Shown here: piece by piece, positions 6,866 to 15,354 of the stretch
Numbering within the stretch: the first letter of the stretch is position 1
How the letters are laid out: each line of letters begins with the position of its first letter
Source: JBMNGH01 sp050949725
Lineage (GTDB): Bacteria > Bacillota > Thermosediminibacteria > Thermosediminibacterales > Tepidanaerobacteraceae
Reading direction: 5' to 3'
Assembly: GCA_050949725.1 (NCBI GenBank)
Contig: JBMNGH010000011.1
Span: 124,001-188,000 of the forward strand
Length of the DNA stretch: 64,000 bases
Position numbers and translations under genes: made by a program
The notes under the pieces: generated by a model
Told to the model about the DNA's origin: nothing
Seen by the model: the letters and a program-made list of their open reading frames with translations, nothing else
Database searches by the model: none

Positions 6866-8253
6866 TTTTGACTGTCTCCCCCTCTTGTTTTCTCCTTAAA
6901 TTTTTTTACCCAGTCCGGCTTGTTCACCTGTCTTGAGCGAGCTATGGCAAGCGAATCTTCGGGCACATCGTCTGTCACAGTTGAACCGGCTGCAATATAA
7001 GAACCTGATTCCAGCTTGACAGGTGCGATGAGATTTGAGTTACAGCCTATGAACACCCCATCTTCAACCGTTGTCCTGTGTTTTTTGTATCCATCATAAT
7101 TTACAAAAATAACCCCTGCGCCAACGTTTGTCTTTTTACCTATATCAGCATCTCCCACGTATGAAAGATGTGGGACCTTAGTCCCTTCACCTATTTGTGA
7201 ATTTTTTATTTCTATAAAGTCACCAAGTTTTGCGCCTTTACATATATTGCACCCAGGCCTCAGGTTTGCAAATGGACCAATTTTTACGTCATCTTCGATA
7301 TTGCTCTCCAAAATCTGGCTCATCACTATCTCTACATCATTACCTATTTTGCTGTCTTTTATTCTACTGGTTCCGATTATTGTACAATTCTCACCTATAC
7401 TCGTATTGCCCTCTAGATAGACACCGGGATAGATAACCGTATCTCTCCCGATCCTGACATTTCGTTCGACGACAGAGGCATCAGGATTAATGAATGTAAC
7501 ACCTTCACGCATAAGTCTGTTGATGAGCCTCTTCTGCATTGCGAGCTGCACCTTTGCAAGCTGGCACCTATCATTAACTCCACTTATCTCATCCGGATCT
7601 TTTGTTTCATAAGCAAACACAGCTTTGCCTTCACGGGTTAATATTTCAACAACATCTGTTAAATAGTATTCACCTTGCTGATTGTCGTCCTTTACCTGCT
7701 CGAGGGCAGAAAAAACAGCCTCAGTATCAAAGCAATACAGGCCGGAGTTTACCTCACGTATGTTGATTTCTTGAGTTGTTGCATCTCTTTGTTCCCTTAT
7801 TGCGGCGATTCTATTCCCGGCCCTTATTATTCTTCCGTACCCAGTCGGGTCGTCTATTGTACAGGTCATAACAGTCGCAGATGCCTTGTTTTTTTCATGA
7901 TCGCTTACCATGCCCGTAATGCTTTCAGCCTTAATAAGCGGCATATCGCCATAAAGCACGACTGTTAAGGGATAATCACTAGCCAAATCTTTAGCCTGCA
8001 TCAAAGCATGACCTGTGCCTTTTTGCTCGGCCTGTAAGACAAATTTTATTGGCTCATCTTTAAACAGCTTCACAACTTTATCCGAGTCGCTTCCTATAAC
8101 CACTATTATTTTTTCTGCGCCTGCAGCACGAGCAGCGTCGATCACATAGCTCAGCATAGGCACGCCACATATTTCATGTAGCACCTTTGGCTTACAAGAT
8201 TTCATCCTCGTTCCTTCTCCGGCGGCGAGCACTACAGCAGCAAATCCAGTCAT
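6862..8253 (-). CDS. glmU: Bifunctional N-acetylglucosamine-1-phosphate uridyltransferase / glucosamine-1-phosphate acetyltransferase
   Basis: This is a 463-residue enzyme making UDP-GlcNAc for peptidoglycan. The N-terminal pyrophosphorylase domain carries LAAGEGTRMKS (from about residue 8). The C-terminal half is a left-handed beta helix of hexapeptide repeats (IGENCTIIGTSRIKDSKIGN) ending with the acetyltransferase region (VGAGVIFVNYDGYKKHRT). The start is set at 8253 because AAGGAGGGG lies just before that ATG and MTGFAAVVLAAG is the family N-terminus; an upstream extension of 34 residues is rejected. It overlaps prs by four bases. Confidence 0.96.
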   Translation of the reverse strand: MTGFAAVVLAAGEGTRMKSCKPKVLHEICGVPMLSYVIDAARAAGAEKIIVVIGSDSDKVVKLFKDEPIKFVLQAEQKGTGHALMQAKDLASDYPLTVVLYGDMPLIKAESITGMVSDHEKNKASATVMTCTIDDPTGYGRIIRAGNRIAAIREQRDATTQEINIREVNSGLYCFDTEAVFSALEQVKDDNQQGEYYLTDVVEILTREGKAVFAYETKDPDEISGVNDRCQLAKVQLAMQKRLINRLMREGVTFINPDASVVERNVRIGRDTVIYPGVYLEGNTSIGENCTIIGTSRIKDSKIGNDVEIVMSQILESNIEDDVKIGPFANLRPGCNICKGAKLGDFIEIKNSQIGEGTKVPHLSYVGDADIGKKTNVGAGVIFVNYDGYKKHRTTVEDGVFIGCNSNLIAPVKLESGSYIAAGSTVTDDVPEDSLAIARSRQVNKPDWVKKFKEKTRGGDSQK

Positions 8254-8352
8254 CCTACCCCTCCTTAGCATTAGAAAAACCATTAAAAGCAATTCGACAT
8301 ATATTGATAAAACCCTCTTTAAGTATGTACTATTTCTATTTTCTATATTATC

Positions 8353-8381
8353 CAAAAAATGAGGACATCATTTGATGTCCT
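8353..8381 (-). terminator. Intrinsic terminator of spoVG
   Basis: On the minus strand AGGACATCA and TGATGTCCT (8362-8381) form a nine-pair stem, followed by CATTTTTTGG. The stem begins at the spoVG stop codon. Confidence 0.8.
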
Positions 8382-8643
8382 AATATGGATTATTTTCGTC
8401 ATTATATTGCTTCAAAATTGCCTCCTGGATTTGATTTCTTGTAGCTGAATTAATGGGATGAGCTATATCTTTAAACTGGCCGTCGGGCGTCCTTCGGCTA
8501 GGCATGGCCACAAATAGCCCATTTTGACCTTCTATAATCCTGATGTCATGTACTACGAACTGGTCATCAAATGTAATTGATACTACTGCTCTCATCTTGC
8601 CCTCATCGCTCACTTTACGTATCCGGACATCTGTTATCTGCAA
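8380..8643 (-). CDS. spoVG: SpoVG family RNA/DNA-binding regulator
   Basis: This 87-residue protein begins QITDVRIRKVSDEGKMRAVVSITFD and contains FVAMPSRRTPDGQFKDIAHPIN, the SpoVG signature. SpoVG is a pleiotropic nucleic-acid-binding regulator tied to sporulation septation. I chose the TTG at 8643 because GGGGGTG lies 6 bases upstream and family members start at this position; earlier GTG and TTG codons in the Shine-Dalgarno region itself would give extra residues. It sits between purR and glmU, as in Bacillus. Confidence 0.92.
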   Translation of the reverse strand: MQITDVRIRKVSDEGKMRAVVSITFDDQFVVHDIRIIEGQNGLFVAMPSRRTPDGQFKDIAHPINSATRNQIQEAILKQYNDENNPY

Positions 8644-8726
8644 CTTGCACACCCCCAAACCTAATATTCAGTTGTAACACATTTCTATAAAAAAAAGAAA
8701 AGTCCTCTAGTTTTGGAAAAAAAATT

Positions 8727-9539
8727 TCATATAAATAAACTCATATCAGGTTTTATGTTTACAAAACCCTTTTCTATATCCACTTCTTCCATAATCAGTA
8801 GAGAGGCATAATCTTTCACAAGTTTTGTTTCCGGTTTTCCTGTAGAAACCATTACTGCCACACCTACTACCTGTGCCTTAAACTCGGCAACAAGATCGCT
8901 CATGCCCCGTGCCGTTCCGCCGCCCTTCATAAAGTCATCTATGATAAGGACACGGGCATTTTCCGAAAGCGCTCTGCGCGGAAGTGACATGTTTTGTATT
9001 TTATGACCTGACCCCGATATATAACTTATATTGACAGACGACCCCTCTGTAACCCTGCTGTCACGTCGTGCCAAAACAAGGGGTACATTTAAAGCCCGGG
9101 CGGTCATAAGGGCAATGGGTATGCCTTTTGTTTCAACAGTCAACACACATGTGGGCTCTTTCTGCATGAAAATTTGCGCAAAAATCTCTCCAACTTTAAT
9201 TGCGTAATGGTGTGAGAAGATGATATCGGTCATGTATATATACCCACCCGGTATGATGCGCTCAGCATCATTTAATACACGGCACATTGTTTCAAGGAAT
9301 AACCTGATCTCTTGCTTGTCCCTTTTTGCTCTGTACCTTACGCCACCGGCTGCTCCTGAGATGGTCGAAAGGTCTCCTTCCCCCGCATCGGAAAAGGAGC
9401 TTTTTATAATATTCAGGTCTTCGCTTATTGATGATTTGGCTGCTTTGAACCGTTCGCTAAAGTATTTTAATGAAATGATTCTGTTTGGATTTTCTGTCAA
9501 AATCTTTGTCAGAAGCACCAACCTCTCACTTCGTTTCAT
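8727..9539 (-). CDS. purR: Purine operon repressor PurR
   Basis: This is a 270-residue Gram-positive PurR. It has an N-terminal winged helix (MKRSERLVLLTKILTENPNR, through about residue 70) fused to a phosphoribosyltransferase-like domain with the PRPP-binding loop ARVLIIDDFMKGGGTARGM (about residues 194-212). The family represses purine genes and is relieved by PRPP. GGGAGG lies 8 bases before the ATG. The start overlaps the end of the upstream nucleotidyltransferase gene by 14 bases, so it is probably in one transcript with ispE. Confidence 0.95.
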   Translation of the reverse strand: MKRSERLVLLTKILTENPNRIISLKYFSERFKAAKSSISEDLNIIKSSFSDAGEGDLSTISGAAGGVRYRAKRDKQEIRLFLETMCRVLNDAERIIPGGYIYMTDIIFSHHYAIKVGEIFAQIFMQKEPTCVLTVETKGIPIALMTARALNVPLVLARRDSRVTEGSSVNISYISGSGHKIQNMSLPRRALSENARVLIIDDFMKGGGTARGMSDLVAEFKAQVVGVAVMVSTGKPETKLVKDYASLLIMEEVDIEKGFVNIKPDMSLFI

Positions 9540-10287
9540 TAATAAACCTCCCGGCTAAAACATTTTCAGCGAGCACAAGGTCACTTTTCTTGTCTACATC
9601 CGTTCCGATTTCAGGCCAGCTGCTCACTACTGCCTTTGCCTTAATCCCAAATATACCGGAGACTTTTTGTTCCAGTTCAGCTATTGTGAGTGAGCCGAGA
9701 AGAAACTTGATTACAAAAGAAAGCCCCAAGATCCTGGCCAATTTCCAAGGTTTCTTTCGGTAAGCTAAAAACATGGCAGCCTTTGGTATTGACTGCTGTA
9801 TTACTTCATTGTTTACCAAGACAATGTTCCCACCTGTAAAGGTGCCGTCCTTTAGCTTTACAAATGTCCTGTGCACTCCTGGATATTTTTTTTCGCTGTG
9901 TTCCCTGCTCACAACAGGATAACAAAAATCTGCTTTGAGCTGCTTTGCGTCTTGAACAAAATCTGTTATGGCGTCAGCCGTAATCAGCGGTATATCGCAT
10001 GTGAGGATAAGGACATCCTCATTTTTGTCAAAATACTTACAGCCTCTAAGTATATTGTCTTCCAAAGAATCCCCTTGCTCAATAATTACATCGACGTGTT
10101 GTTTGAGGAATAAAAGCCCATTTTTGTCTCCAACAATGGCAATCTTATCAATGAAATCCAGTTGTTTTACTACTTCTATCACATAAAGCACCATGGGCTT
10201 GCCGTGAATCTTAACAAGGGCTTTGCTCTTCCCCTCATCAGATAAAATATCTTTATCCTTATTTCCAGCCAGTATAATGGCTTTCAT
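9526..10287 (-). CDS. MobA-like NTP transferase family protein
   Basis: This is a 253-residue nucleotidyltransferase. It begins MKAIILAGNKDKDILSDEGKSKALVKIHGKPM, a relaxed form of the LAGG-x-RMG-x-K nucleotide-binding loop, and has LILTCDIPLITADAI, an acidic motif that should bind Mg and substrate. Such domains attach NMP to sugar, cofactor or lipid phosphates. The substrate cannot be read from sequence. It overlaps the GntR gene (four bases) and purR, and lies in the ispE operon. MobA proper (molybdopterin guanylylation) is possible but the loop is atypical. Confidence 0.75.
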   Translation of the reverse strand: MKAIILAGNKDKDILSDEGKSKALVKIHGKPMVLYVIEVVKQLDFIDKIAIVGDKNGLLFLKQHVDVIIEQGDSLEDNILRGCKYFDKNEDVLILTCDIPLITADAITDFVQDAKQLKADFCYPVVSREHSEKKYPGVHRTFVKLKDGTFTGGNIVLVNNEVIQQSIPKAAMFLAYRKKPWKLARILGLSFVIKFLLGSLTIAELEQKVSGIFGIKAKAVVSSWPEIGTDVDKKSDLVLAENVLAGRFINETK

Positions 10288-10982
10288 TCAAGTTCCCCCT
10301 CATAGTCCATCTGTTTCCTGAGCATATTCATAACATTAATTTCAACCTTCTCGATGTGCTCCCTTGCAAGCTGTTCAGCATTATCTGCATCTCTGGCTTT
10401 AATCGCATCTACAATTTTTCTGTGTTCTTTCACAATGTTCTTCATCCTAGAGGGGTTGCTGAAAGATTGTAATCGAAACCTGTCTATTTTTTCCTTCAAG
10501 TTGCAAATGATCTGTGCAAGCTGAGAATTTCTGGTGGCAGCAAACAGCACGTTGTGAAGCTCCGCATCCTTTTTTATAACCTCCTTGACATCTTTGTCTT
10601 TCACGGCGGAAGATATCTCCTTTAAAATATTTTCCATTGTCTCTATTTCGTCATCTGTAATCCGTTCAGCCGCAAGAGCCGCAGCAAGGCCCTCCAGGCT
10701 TGCCCTTATCTCAAAGACGTCAGCTGCTTCCTTAAGGGACATGCCCGCTACATAAGCCCCCTTACGCGGGATCATCACCACAAAACCTTCCAGTTCAAGT
10801 TTCCGAATAGCCTCCCTAACGGGCGTCCGGGAAACTCCCATCTCCTCAGCAAGTTGAATTTCCATCAACCTCTCACCAGGTTTAATTTTTCCTGACAGGA
10901 TGGCTTCTCTCAATGCTTCAAAGACTAAATCCCTGAGTGGCTTATAATTGTTAAGTTTTATAATTGATAATCTGTCGGCCAA
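10284..10982 (-). CDS. GntR/FadR-family transcriptional regulator with FCD domain
   Basis: This protein of about 232 residues has a winged HTH (REAILSGKIKPGERLMEIQL and MGVSRTPVREAIRKLELEGF) followed by the all-helical FCD effector domain, which contains candidate metal-binding His and Asp residues (KDAELHNVLFAAT; VKEHRKIVDAI). FCD regulators bind organic acids or sugar acids. I place the start at the TTG at 10982, behind GAGGAGGG, rather than at an in-frame TTG inside ispE. It is in the ispE-purR run, where a gene of this class is not usual. Ligand unknown. Confidence 0.82.
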   Translation of the reverse strand: MADRLSIIKLNNYKPLRDLVFEALREAILSGKIKPGERLMEIQLAEEMGVSRTPVREAIRKLELEGFVVMIPRKGAYVAGMSLKEAADVFEIRASLEGLAAALAAERITDDEIETMENILKEISSAVKDKDVKEVIKKDAELHNVLFAATRNSQLAQIICNLKEKIDRFRLQSFSNPSRMKNIVKEHRKIVDAIKARDADNAEQLAREHIEKVEINVMNMLRKQMDYEGELE

Positions 10983-10999
10983 GTCTATGCCCTCCTCTA

Positions 11000-11854
11000 T
11001 CAGTCCACTTGTGTCAGACAAAAAAAGTAATCATTTTTGACCATTTTTTCAGCAGCCTTTTGGGCATCGTCTTTCCCCTCAAATATCCCATAGATCGTAG
11101 GTCCACTTCCAGACATCAGACTACCTAACGCCCCAAACTGGACAAGTTTTTGCTTGATTTGTCTGAGTTGCGGATGAATGTCAAACGATACGGTTTCAAG
11201 CACATTGCAAAGTCCGTCGCAAATGGATTTTAAATCTTTTCTTTGTATATTAATAAGCATTGTTTTGGTATCAGGTCTCTGGGTCATGTTTTTTAAATTC
11301 AATCTACTGTATACTTCTTTTGTTGAAATAAAAATGGGAGGCTTAATGAGCAAAACCACAGCGTCTGGTATTGAGTCCAATGCTTTCAATTCATCTCCGA
11401 TTCCCCGGGCAAGAGCTGTACCGCCCTGGATGCAAAACGGCACATCGGCCCCTAAATTTTTGCCAAGTCTTTTTAGAAGTTCTTCTGCTCCCTTTAAATC
11501 AAACAGCTCATTTATTCCACGTATCACGGCAGCTGCATCTGCACTGCCACCGGCAAGGCCTGCAGCAACTGGTATTCTTTTATGGATATGAATTTTTAAT
11601 CCTGCATCCAGCCGGTATTCGTTTATCATCATGTCAGCCGCCTGCCACACAAGGTTTGTTTCGTCATTGGGAATAGATTCACAATCGGACGTAACCTTGA
11701 TGCTTTTTTCAGACAGCAGTTCTATATCGACAACGTCCTTTAGCCCGATCGTCTGCATTATCATTTCTACTTCATGATAGCCATCAGGCCTTTTAAAGAG
11801 GACGTCAATCGTCAAGTTTATTTTGGCAGGTGCTTCAATTTGAATTTTCCGCAA
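11000..11854 (-). CDS. ispE: 4-diphosphocytidyl-2-C-methyl-D-erythritol kinase
   Basis: This is a 284-residue GHMP kinase that phosphorylates CDP-ME in the MEP isoprenoid pathway. It has IEAPAKINLTIDVLFKRPDGYHE at the N-terminus and the ATP-binding loop PVAAGLAGGSADAAAVIRG (from about residue 91), then a late GSGPTIYG motif. The start is TTG, 6 bases after AGGAGG; an ATG inside that spacer is out of frame. It is followed by the GntR gene, the nucleotidyltransferase and purR on the same strand. Confidence 0.95.
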   Translation of the reverse strand: MRKIQIEAPAKINLTIDVLFKRPDGYHEVEMIMQTIGLKDVVDIELLSEKSIKVTSDCESIPNDETNLVWQAADMMINEYRLDAGLKIHIHKRIPVAAGLAGGSADAAAVIRGINELFDLKGAEELLKRLGKNLGADVPFCIQGGTALARGIGDELKALDSIPDAVVLLIKPPIFISTKEVYSRLNLKNMTQRPDTKTMLINIQRKDLKSICDGLCNVLETVSFDIHPQLRQIKQKLVQFGALGSLMSGSGPTIYGIFEGKDDAQKAAEKMVKNDYFFCLTQVD

Positions 11855-11923
11855 ACATAAACCTCCTAAAGTACCGAGTGGTTATATTATATTATTTCAC
11901 AAAAAAAAATAAAATCCTGCTTA

Positions 11924-11964
11924 ATAAATCAAAAAAGCTGTTGATTGTCAAATAATCAACAGCT
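11924..11964 (-). terminator. Intrinsic terminator of the SPOCS/LysM gene
   Basis: On the minus strand AGCTGTTGATT, loop ATTTGAC, AATCAACAGCT (11936-11964) is followed by TTTTTTGATTT. It is an eleven-pair perfect stem. Confidence 0.9.
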
Positions 11965-11996
11965 CTAGAATCTGAGCTAGATACAAAAGTCGATGA

Positions 11997-13649
11997 TTAC
12001 ATTGTCCTCGGTATTACCAGCTGCTGACCCGGGACTATCCTGTCCGGATCGGCTATATTGTTTGCTCTTACAATTGAATCAATAGTTACATTGTACCTTT
12101 TCGCTATTTTCCAGAGAGTATCACCTTTTTGCACGATGTAAATCGTCATCGAGGGCTTTTGCTCATCCTTTTCTTCTTTTTTCTCTTCCTTCTTCTCCTC
12201 TTCTTCCTCCACTTCCTCTTCTTCATGCTCTATGACGTCTACAACGACTTCGATCTTCAGAGTCTCAGTCACCTTTGCAACCAGTGCCAGAACAGCCCTG
12301 ACATCGAACCTTCTGGGATTGTTCGGGACAACTGATGCAGAACAATGCTCAACTGTCACATCAAAGTCAAGCATCATATCATCAGTTGCTCCGGGTATTT
12401 CGACAAAGGTGGTAAATTCCACCCTTCTTTCAACAAAGTGCACGGGTTGCTGAGGTTGACCTTCGGGGACATCTGCAACGTACAAGACCTCAATTATAAG
12501 ATCCCCTTCAACTATCACTTTTCCGTCGATGATTCTGGCTTCTCTTACAACTGCTCTACAATTGACCTTGAAAATCTGCTCGATATCCGGCTTGGGTGTG
12601 GGCACATCTAACGTGTCCTTGATTACAATCTCGTTTTCTTCATGTCCGATCACCTGTTCCACCTTTAGGTGGCGCTTGATGACCTCAAGTTCTTCGGACG
12701 GGCTGAATATATCTACTATTACATGCAGTACCTTTGTTTCGAAAACCTTTACTCGGATCTTCAAAATTGCATCGATGCCTACCGTCCTGTCATCTTTTCT
12801 GCGCCCGCGTATATGCTCGACCTCAACGCGCACAAACTTAGACATGCCTTCTCTGGCACCAGGTATTTCTACAAATTGAGTAAACGGTATTCTTCCCTCA
12901 AAGAAGTGGACGGGCTGTTGAAATTGCCCTTCAGGTACATCTGCGACGTAAAGTATTCCGACCTCAAGCACACCTTCAATGATGACCTTGTTATCGATAA
13001 TCTTTACTTCCGTCTCGGCATCGATTACTCTGCCGTCAACCTTGATAATTTCTTCTATTGCCGGTTTTACATCCGGAACAGTCAGCTCCGTTTTGACGAC
13101 ATTTTGAGCTCTTGCCTCACCTATTACGTCTTCGATACGGATTGATTTTTTGAGGATCTGCAGGTCGTCGGGGCCGGTCGCGTCAATTACAATCTCGATT
13201 TTTACCCGTTCGGTCACTTTTACGATAAACTGTACTATGATTCTGACTCTCATTTCCCTTGGGTTGTTGGGGTCAAAATCAAACTGTATATGCTCAATTT
13301 TGGCCCTGACACGAACATCCATATCTTTCTTGATTCCAGGTATTTTTACGAAAAAGCTGAAATTGACGTCGTCTTCAAAAAAGTGGACGGGTTGAGTCTG
13401 TTGCTCCACACTGCCTACATACATCACGTTGACATTAATATCTCCCTCAACTATTACTTTCCCTATGTGTGCATCTAAAATATTCGTCTCGATACTGTCA
13501 GTATTTAATACTGCATCTACTGAAATAATCCTCTCAATATCCGGTTTGCCGTTAGGGACTGTCAAGGTACCTTCAACAATCGCCTGTGTCTTGGCCTCCC
13601 CTACTACCTGATCGACTTTTACAATTTCCTTGGTCAAGGTTACACCCAT
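11997..13649 (-). CDS. Spore-coat-associated protein: three SPOCS (DUF3794) repeats plus LysM
   Basis: This 550-residue protein has three similar blocks (about residues 5-150, 165-320 and 335-470), each with a motif like VEGTLTVPNGKPDIERI and a repeated phrase ILYVADVPEGQFQQPVHF. These are DUF3794/SPOCS domains, found in spore coat morphogenetic proteins. A Glu/Lys-rich linker (about 475-498) leads to a C-terminal LysM domain (YIVQKGDTLWKIAKRYNVT) that should bind peptidoglycan, as in SafA and SpoVID. No signal peptide is present, as expected for mother-cell coat proteins. GGAGG lies 6 bases before the ATG. It occupies the veg-ispE interval, where Bacillus has sspF. Confidence 0.85.
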   Translation of the reverse strand: MGVTLTKEIVKVDQVVGEAKTQAIVEGTLTVPNGKPDIERIISVDAVLNTDSIETNILDAHIGKVIVEGDINVNVMYVGSVEQQTQPVHFFEDDVNFSFFVKIPGIKKDMDVRVRAKIEHIQFDFDPNNPREMRVRIIVQFIVKVTERVKIEIVIDATGPDDLQILKKSIRIEDVIGEARAQNVVKTELTVPDVKPAIEEIIKVDGRVIDAETEVKIIDNKVIIEGVLEVGILYVADVPEGQFQQPVHFFEGRIPFTQFVEIPGAREGMSKFVRVEVEHIRGRRKDDRTVGIDAILKIRVKVFETKVLHVIVDIFSPSEELEVIKRHLKVEQVIGHEENEIVIKDTLDVPTPKPDIEQIFKVNCRAVVREARIIDGKVIVEGDLIIEVLYVADVPEGQPQQPVHFVERRVEFTTFVEIPGATDDMMLDFDVTVEHCSASVVPNNPRRFDVRAVLALVAKVTETLKIEVVVDVIEHEEEEVEEEEEKKEEKKEEKDEQKPSMTIYIVQKGDTLWKIAKRYNVTIDSIVRANNIADPDRIVPGQQLVIPRTM

Positions 13650-14055
13650 TTAAATCCTCCTTTCCCCGATATTGCTCTCTTACTCTATTAATATATGTGA
13701 ACGAACATAAATATGTTACCTGACTGAAAAAACCGCCTTTTTTTAGTTTTTTTATTCGGCCTTTTTTCAACATTTCTACGGAATACAGATAATAAATCAC
13801 AAGACTCACACCCAAAATCATGATGATATATATTATTATCATTATTCTATTCTACGACCTCCCTGTAAAATTTAAACCTGGATTATGTTCCCGGTTTGAC
13901 CTGACTGAAACAGGTGAACCCCTGATTGTCACAGATGTCGTAATATTAAAATATGATATCTTGTTCATATTTGTTACTCATTTTATGAAATAAAAACAAT
14001 GAGCCTCATAATAACAAACATTCACAGGAAAAACTCTCACTTCACACTTATTAAA
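13650..14055. other. Long non-coding gap, nothing recognised
   Basis: This stretch lies between the coat-protein gene and the CAP-protein gene. A short membrane-like ORF here overlaps the start of the coat gene in another frame and has no ribosome binding site. I see no RNA gene or other clear element. Confidence 0.4.
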
Positions 14056-14148
14056 AGATTGCTGCCAGCCCCGGAAGCCTTTTTTTTTCACAATCCCGAC
14101 ACTCAATCGAAGATTGCTGCCGGCCCCGGAAACCTTGTTCTTTTACAA
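14056..14148. repeat. Two tandem copies of a dispersed ~55-bp non-coding repeat
   Basis: AGATTGCTGCCAGCCCCGG (from 14056) and AGATTGCTGCCGGCCCCGG (from 14111) start two units exactly 55 bases apart, each continuing with an A-A/G-CCTT stretch and a T-rich end with ACAA or CACAA. CAATC-gaa-GATTG (14104-14116) can form a small hairpin. A third copy lies at 35178-35232 in the proC leader. Confidence 0.7.
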
Positions 14149-14155
14149 TAATAAA

Positions 14156-14194
14156 CCCCAAATTCGGTTTTCGACAATATCACCGAACTTGGGG
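14156..14194 (-). terminator. Terminator of the CAP-domain gene
   Basis: CCCCAAATTCGGT (14156-14168) pairs with ACCGAACTTGGGG (14182-14194) with one G-U, and on the minus strand is followed by TTTATTATTG. It lies about 90 bases after the stop codon. Confidence 0.7.
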
Positions 14195-14284
14195 TGATTG
14201 CACAGAATAGGCTTAAATACTCAGCTGTCCACATAATCCACAAGTTATTAACAATTAATTCACAAACTTTATAATTGAAATTTA

Positions 14285-15061
14285 TTATTTCGTTCCTATA
14301 AACGTCTGTGTGTACATCTTACCATAACGCCCTCCGTCGACTATACCAATTCCGATATAATTATAGTTCGGATTTAATATGTTCGCCCTATGCCCTGGGC
14401 TCTGCATAAGGGCATTATGTGCCCTTTCTACCGTCGGGGCTCCTGCGATATTTTCTCCGGCATACCTGTAAGCAATACCGTTGGCCTTTAATACATCAAA
14501 TGGCGATCCGTATGTAGGGGAAGTGTGGCTGAAATAATTATTGTCGATCATGTCCTGACTCTTTTTTCTGGATATGTCGACTAATCTCATGTCTATGCTC
14601 AACGGCTGCAAGCCTGCTTTTTTCCTCTCGTTATTTACCATTTCGAGCATTTTTTGCTCGTCTACAGAAAGCTTACTGTCGACCGGATCTTTTGCCTCTT
14701 CTTTTGGAGGTTCGACAACAGGCTCTTGAGGGGTAGGCGGAACTGAAGGCTTAGGTGCCGCCGGCGTTTTAGTGCCAATACCGGGCGTTGGTTTGTCTAT
14801 TATGCCTTTATCTCCTTGTGAAATTAGTGTCCATTTTCCGTCCTTGAGTTGATACACATACTTGTAAGTCGTAACAATCCTGGAATTTTGATTTTTGTCT
14901 AGTATCTTATACAGCGGTATCTGGAGGGTCTCTACTTTATCACCGATTGTCAGCTTTAAATTTAGAAATGTGGCGGCACTGGCGGTGATGGGTAAACAAA
15001 TAATCAATGCTACTAAAACAAACAATATTATTTTGCTGCGGTTTGCCTTCATTACTTTCAC
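14285..15061 (-). CDS. Secreted CAP/SCP-domain protein (YkwD-like)
   Basis: This 258-residue protein starts with a cleavable signal peptide (IILFVLVALIICLPITASAA, residues 10-29). A short N-terminal region (30-75), a Pro/Lys-rich linker (about 85-125) and a C-terminal CAP domain follow. The CAP domain shows MLEMVNNERKKAGLQPL, a candidate metal/active-site His in NYFSHTSP, and AGENIAGAP. Bacterial CAP proteins are extracellular and often spore- or wall-associated; their activity is generally unknown. The ATG start follows GGAGGAG. It is monocistronic with its own promoter and terminator. Confidence 0.88.
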   Translation of the reverse strand: MKVMKANRSKIILFVLVALIICLPITASAATFLNLKLTIGDKVETLQIPLYKILDKNQNSRIVTTYKYVYQLKDGKWTLISQGDKGIIDKPTPGIGTKTPAAPKPSVPPTPQEPVVEPPKEEAKDPVDSKLSVDEQKMLEMVNNERKKAGLQPLSIDMRLVDISRKKSQDMIDNNYFSHTSPTYGSPFDVLKANGIAYRYAGENIAGAPTVERAHNALMQSPGHRANILNPNYNYIGIGIVDGGRYGKMYTQTFIGTK

Positions 15062-15123
15062 TCCTCCTTATGATGTAACAGTATAGACTCAAAGGAATCT
15101 AAAACTGTCCAATGCTTTCTTAA

Positions 15124-15153
15124 ATTATAATAGAGCAGTTGATTTTATGACAA
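15124..15153 (-). promoter_or_regulatory. Promoter of the CAP-domain gene
   Basis: On the minus strand TTGTCA (15148-15153) and TATAAT (15124-15129) are 18 bases apart. The leader to the start codon is about 55 bases. Confidence 0.6.
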
Positions 15154-15354
15154 ACCGCAAAATGGCACTTGTCTTACGTTTGATGCGTTTAGGAATTTCT
15201 GACAAGGAATTCTTACCTAAAAACACAATTTATATACATTTTATTTCAAATATGGTTGTAATGGTTAATTTATCCTGTATTGGGTTAAATTTCTCGATAT
15301 TTCTCTAAATCTCTCCTTGTTTATGGTTTTTATCTATATAAAAATACAATAGCT

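Noticed and set aside
13573..13842. 89-residue ORF with a hydrophobic N-terminus (minus strand)
   Set aside because: It overlaps the start of the SPOCS/LysM gene in another frame, its C-terminal half is out-of-frame coat-gene sequence, and no ribosome binding site is seen.
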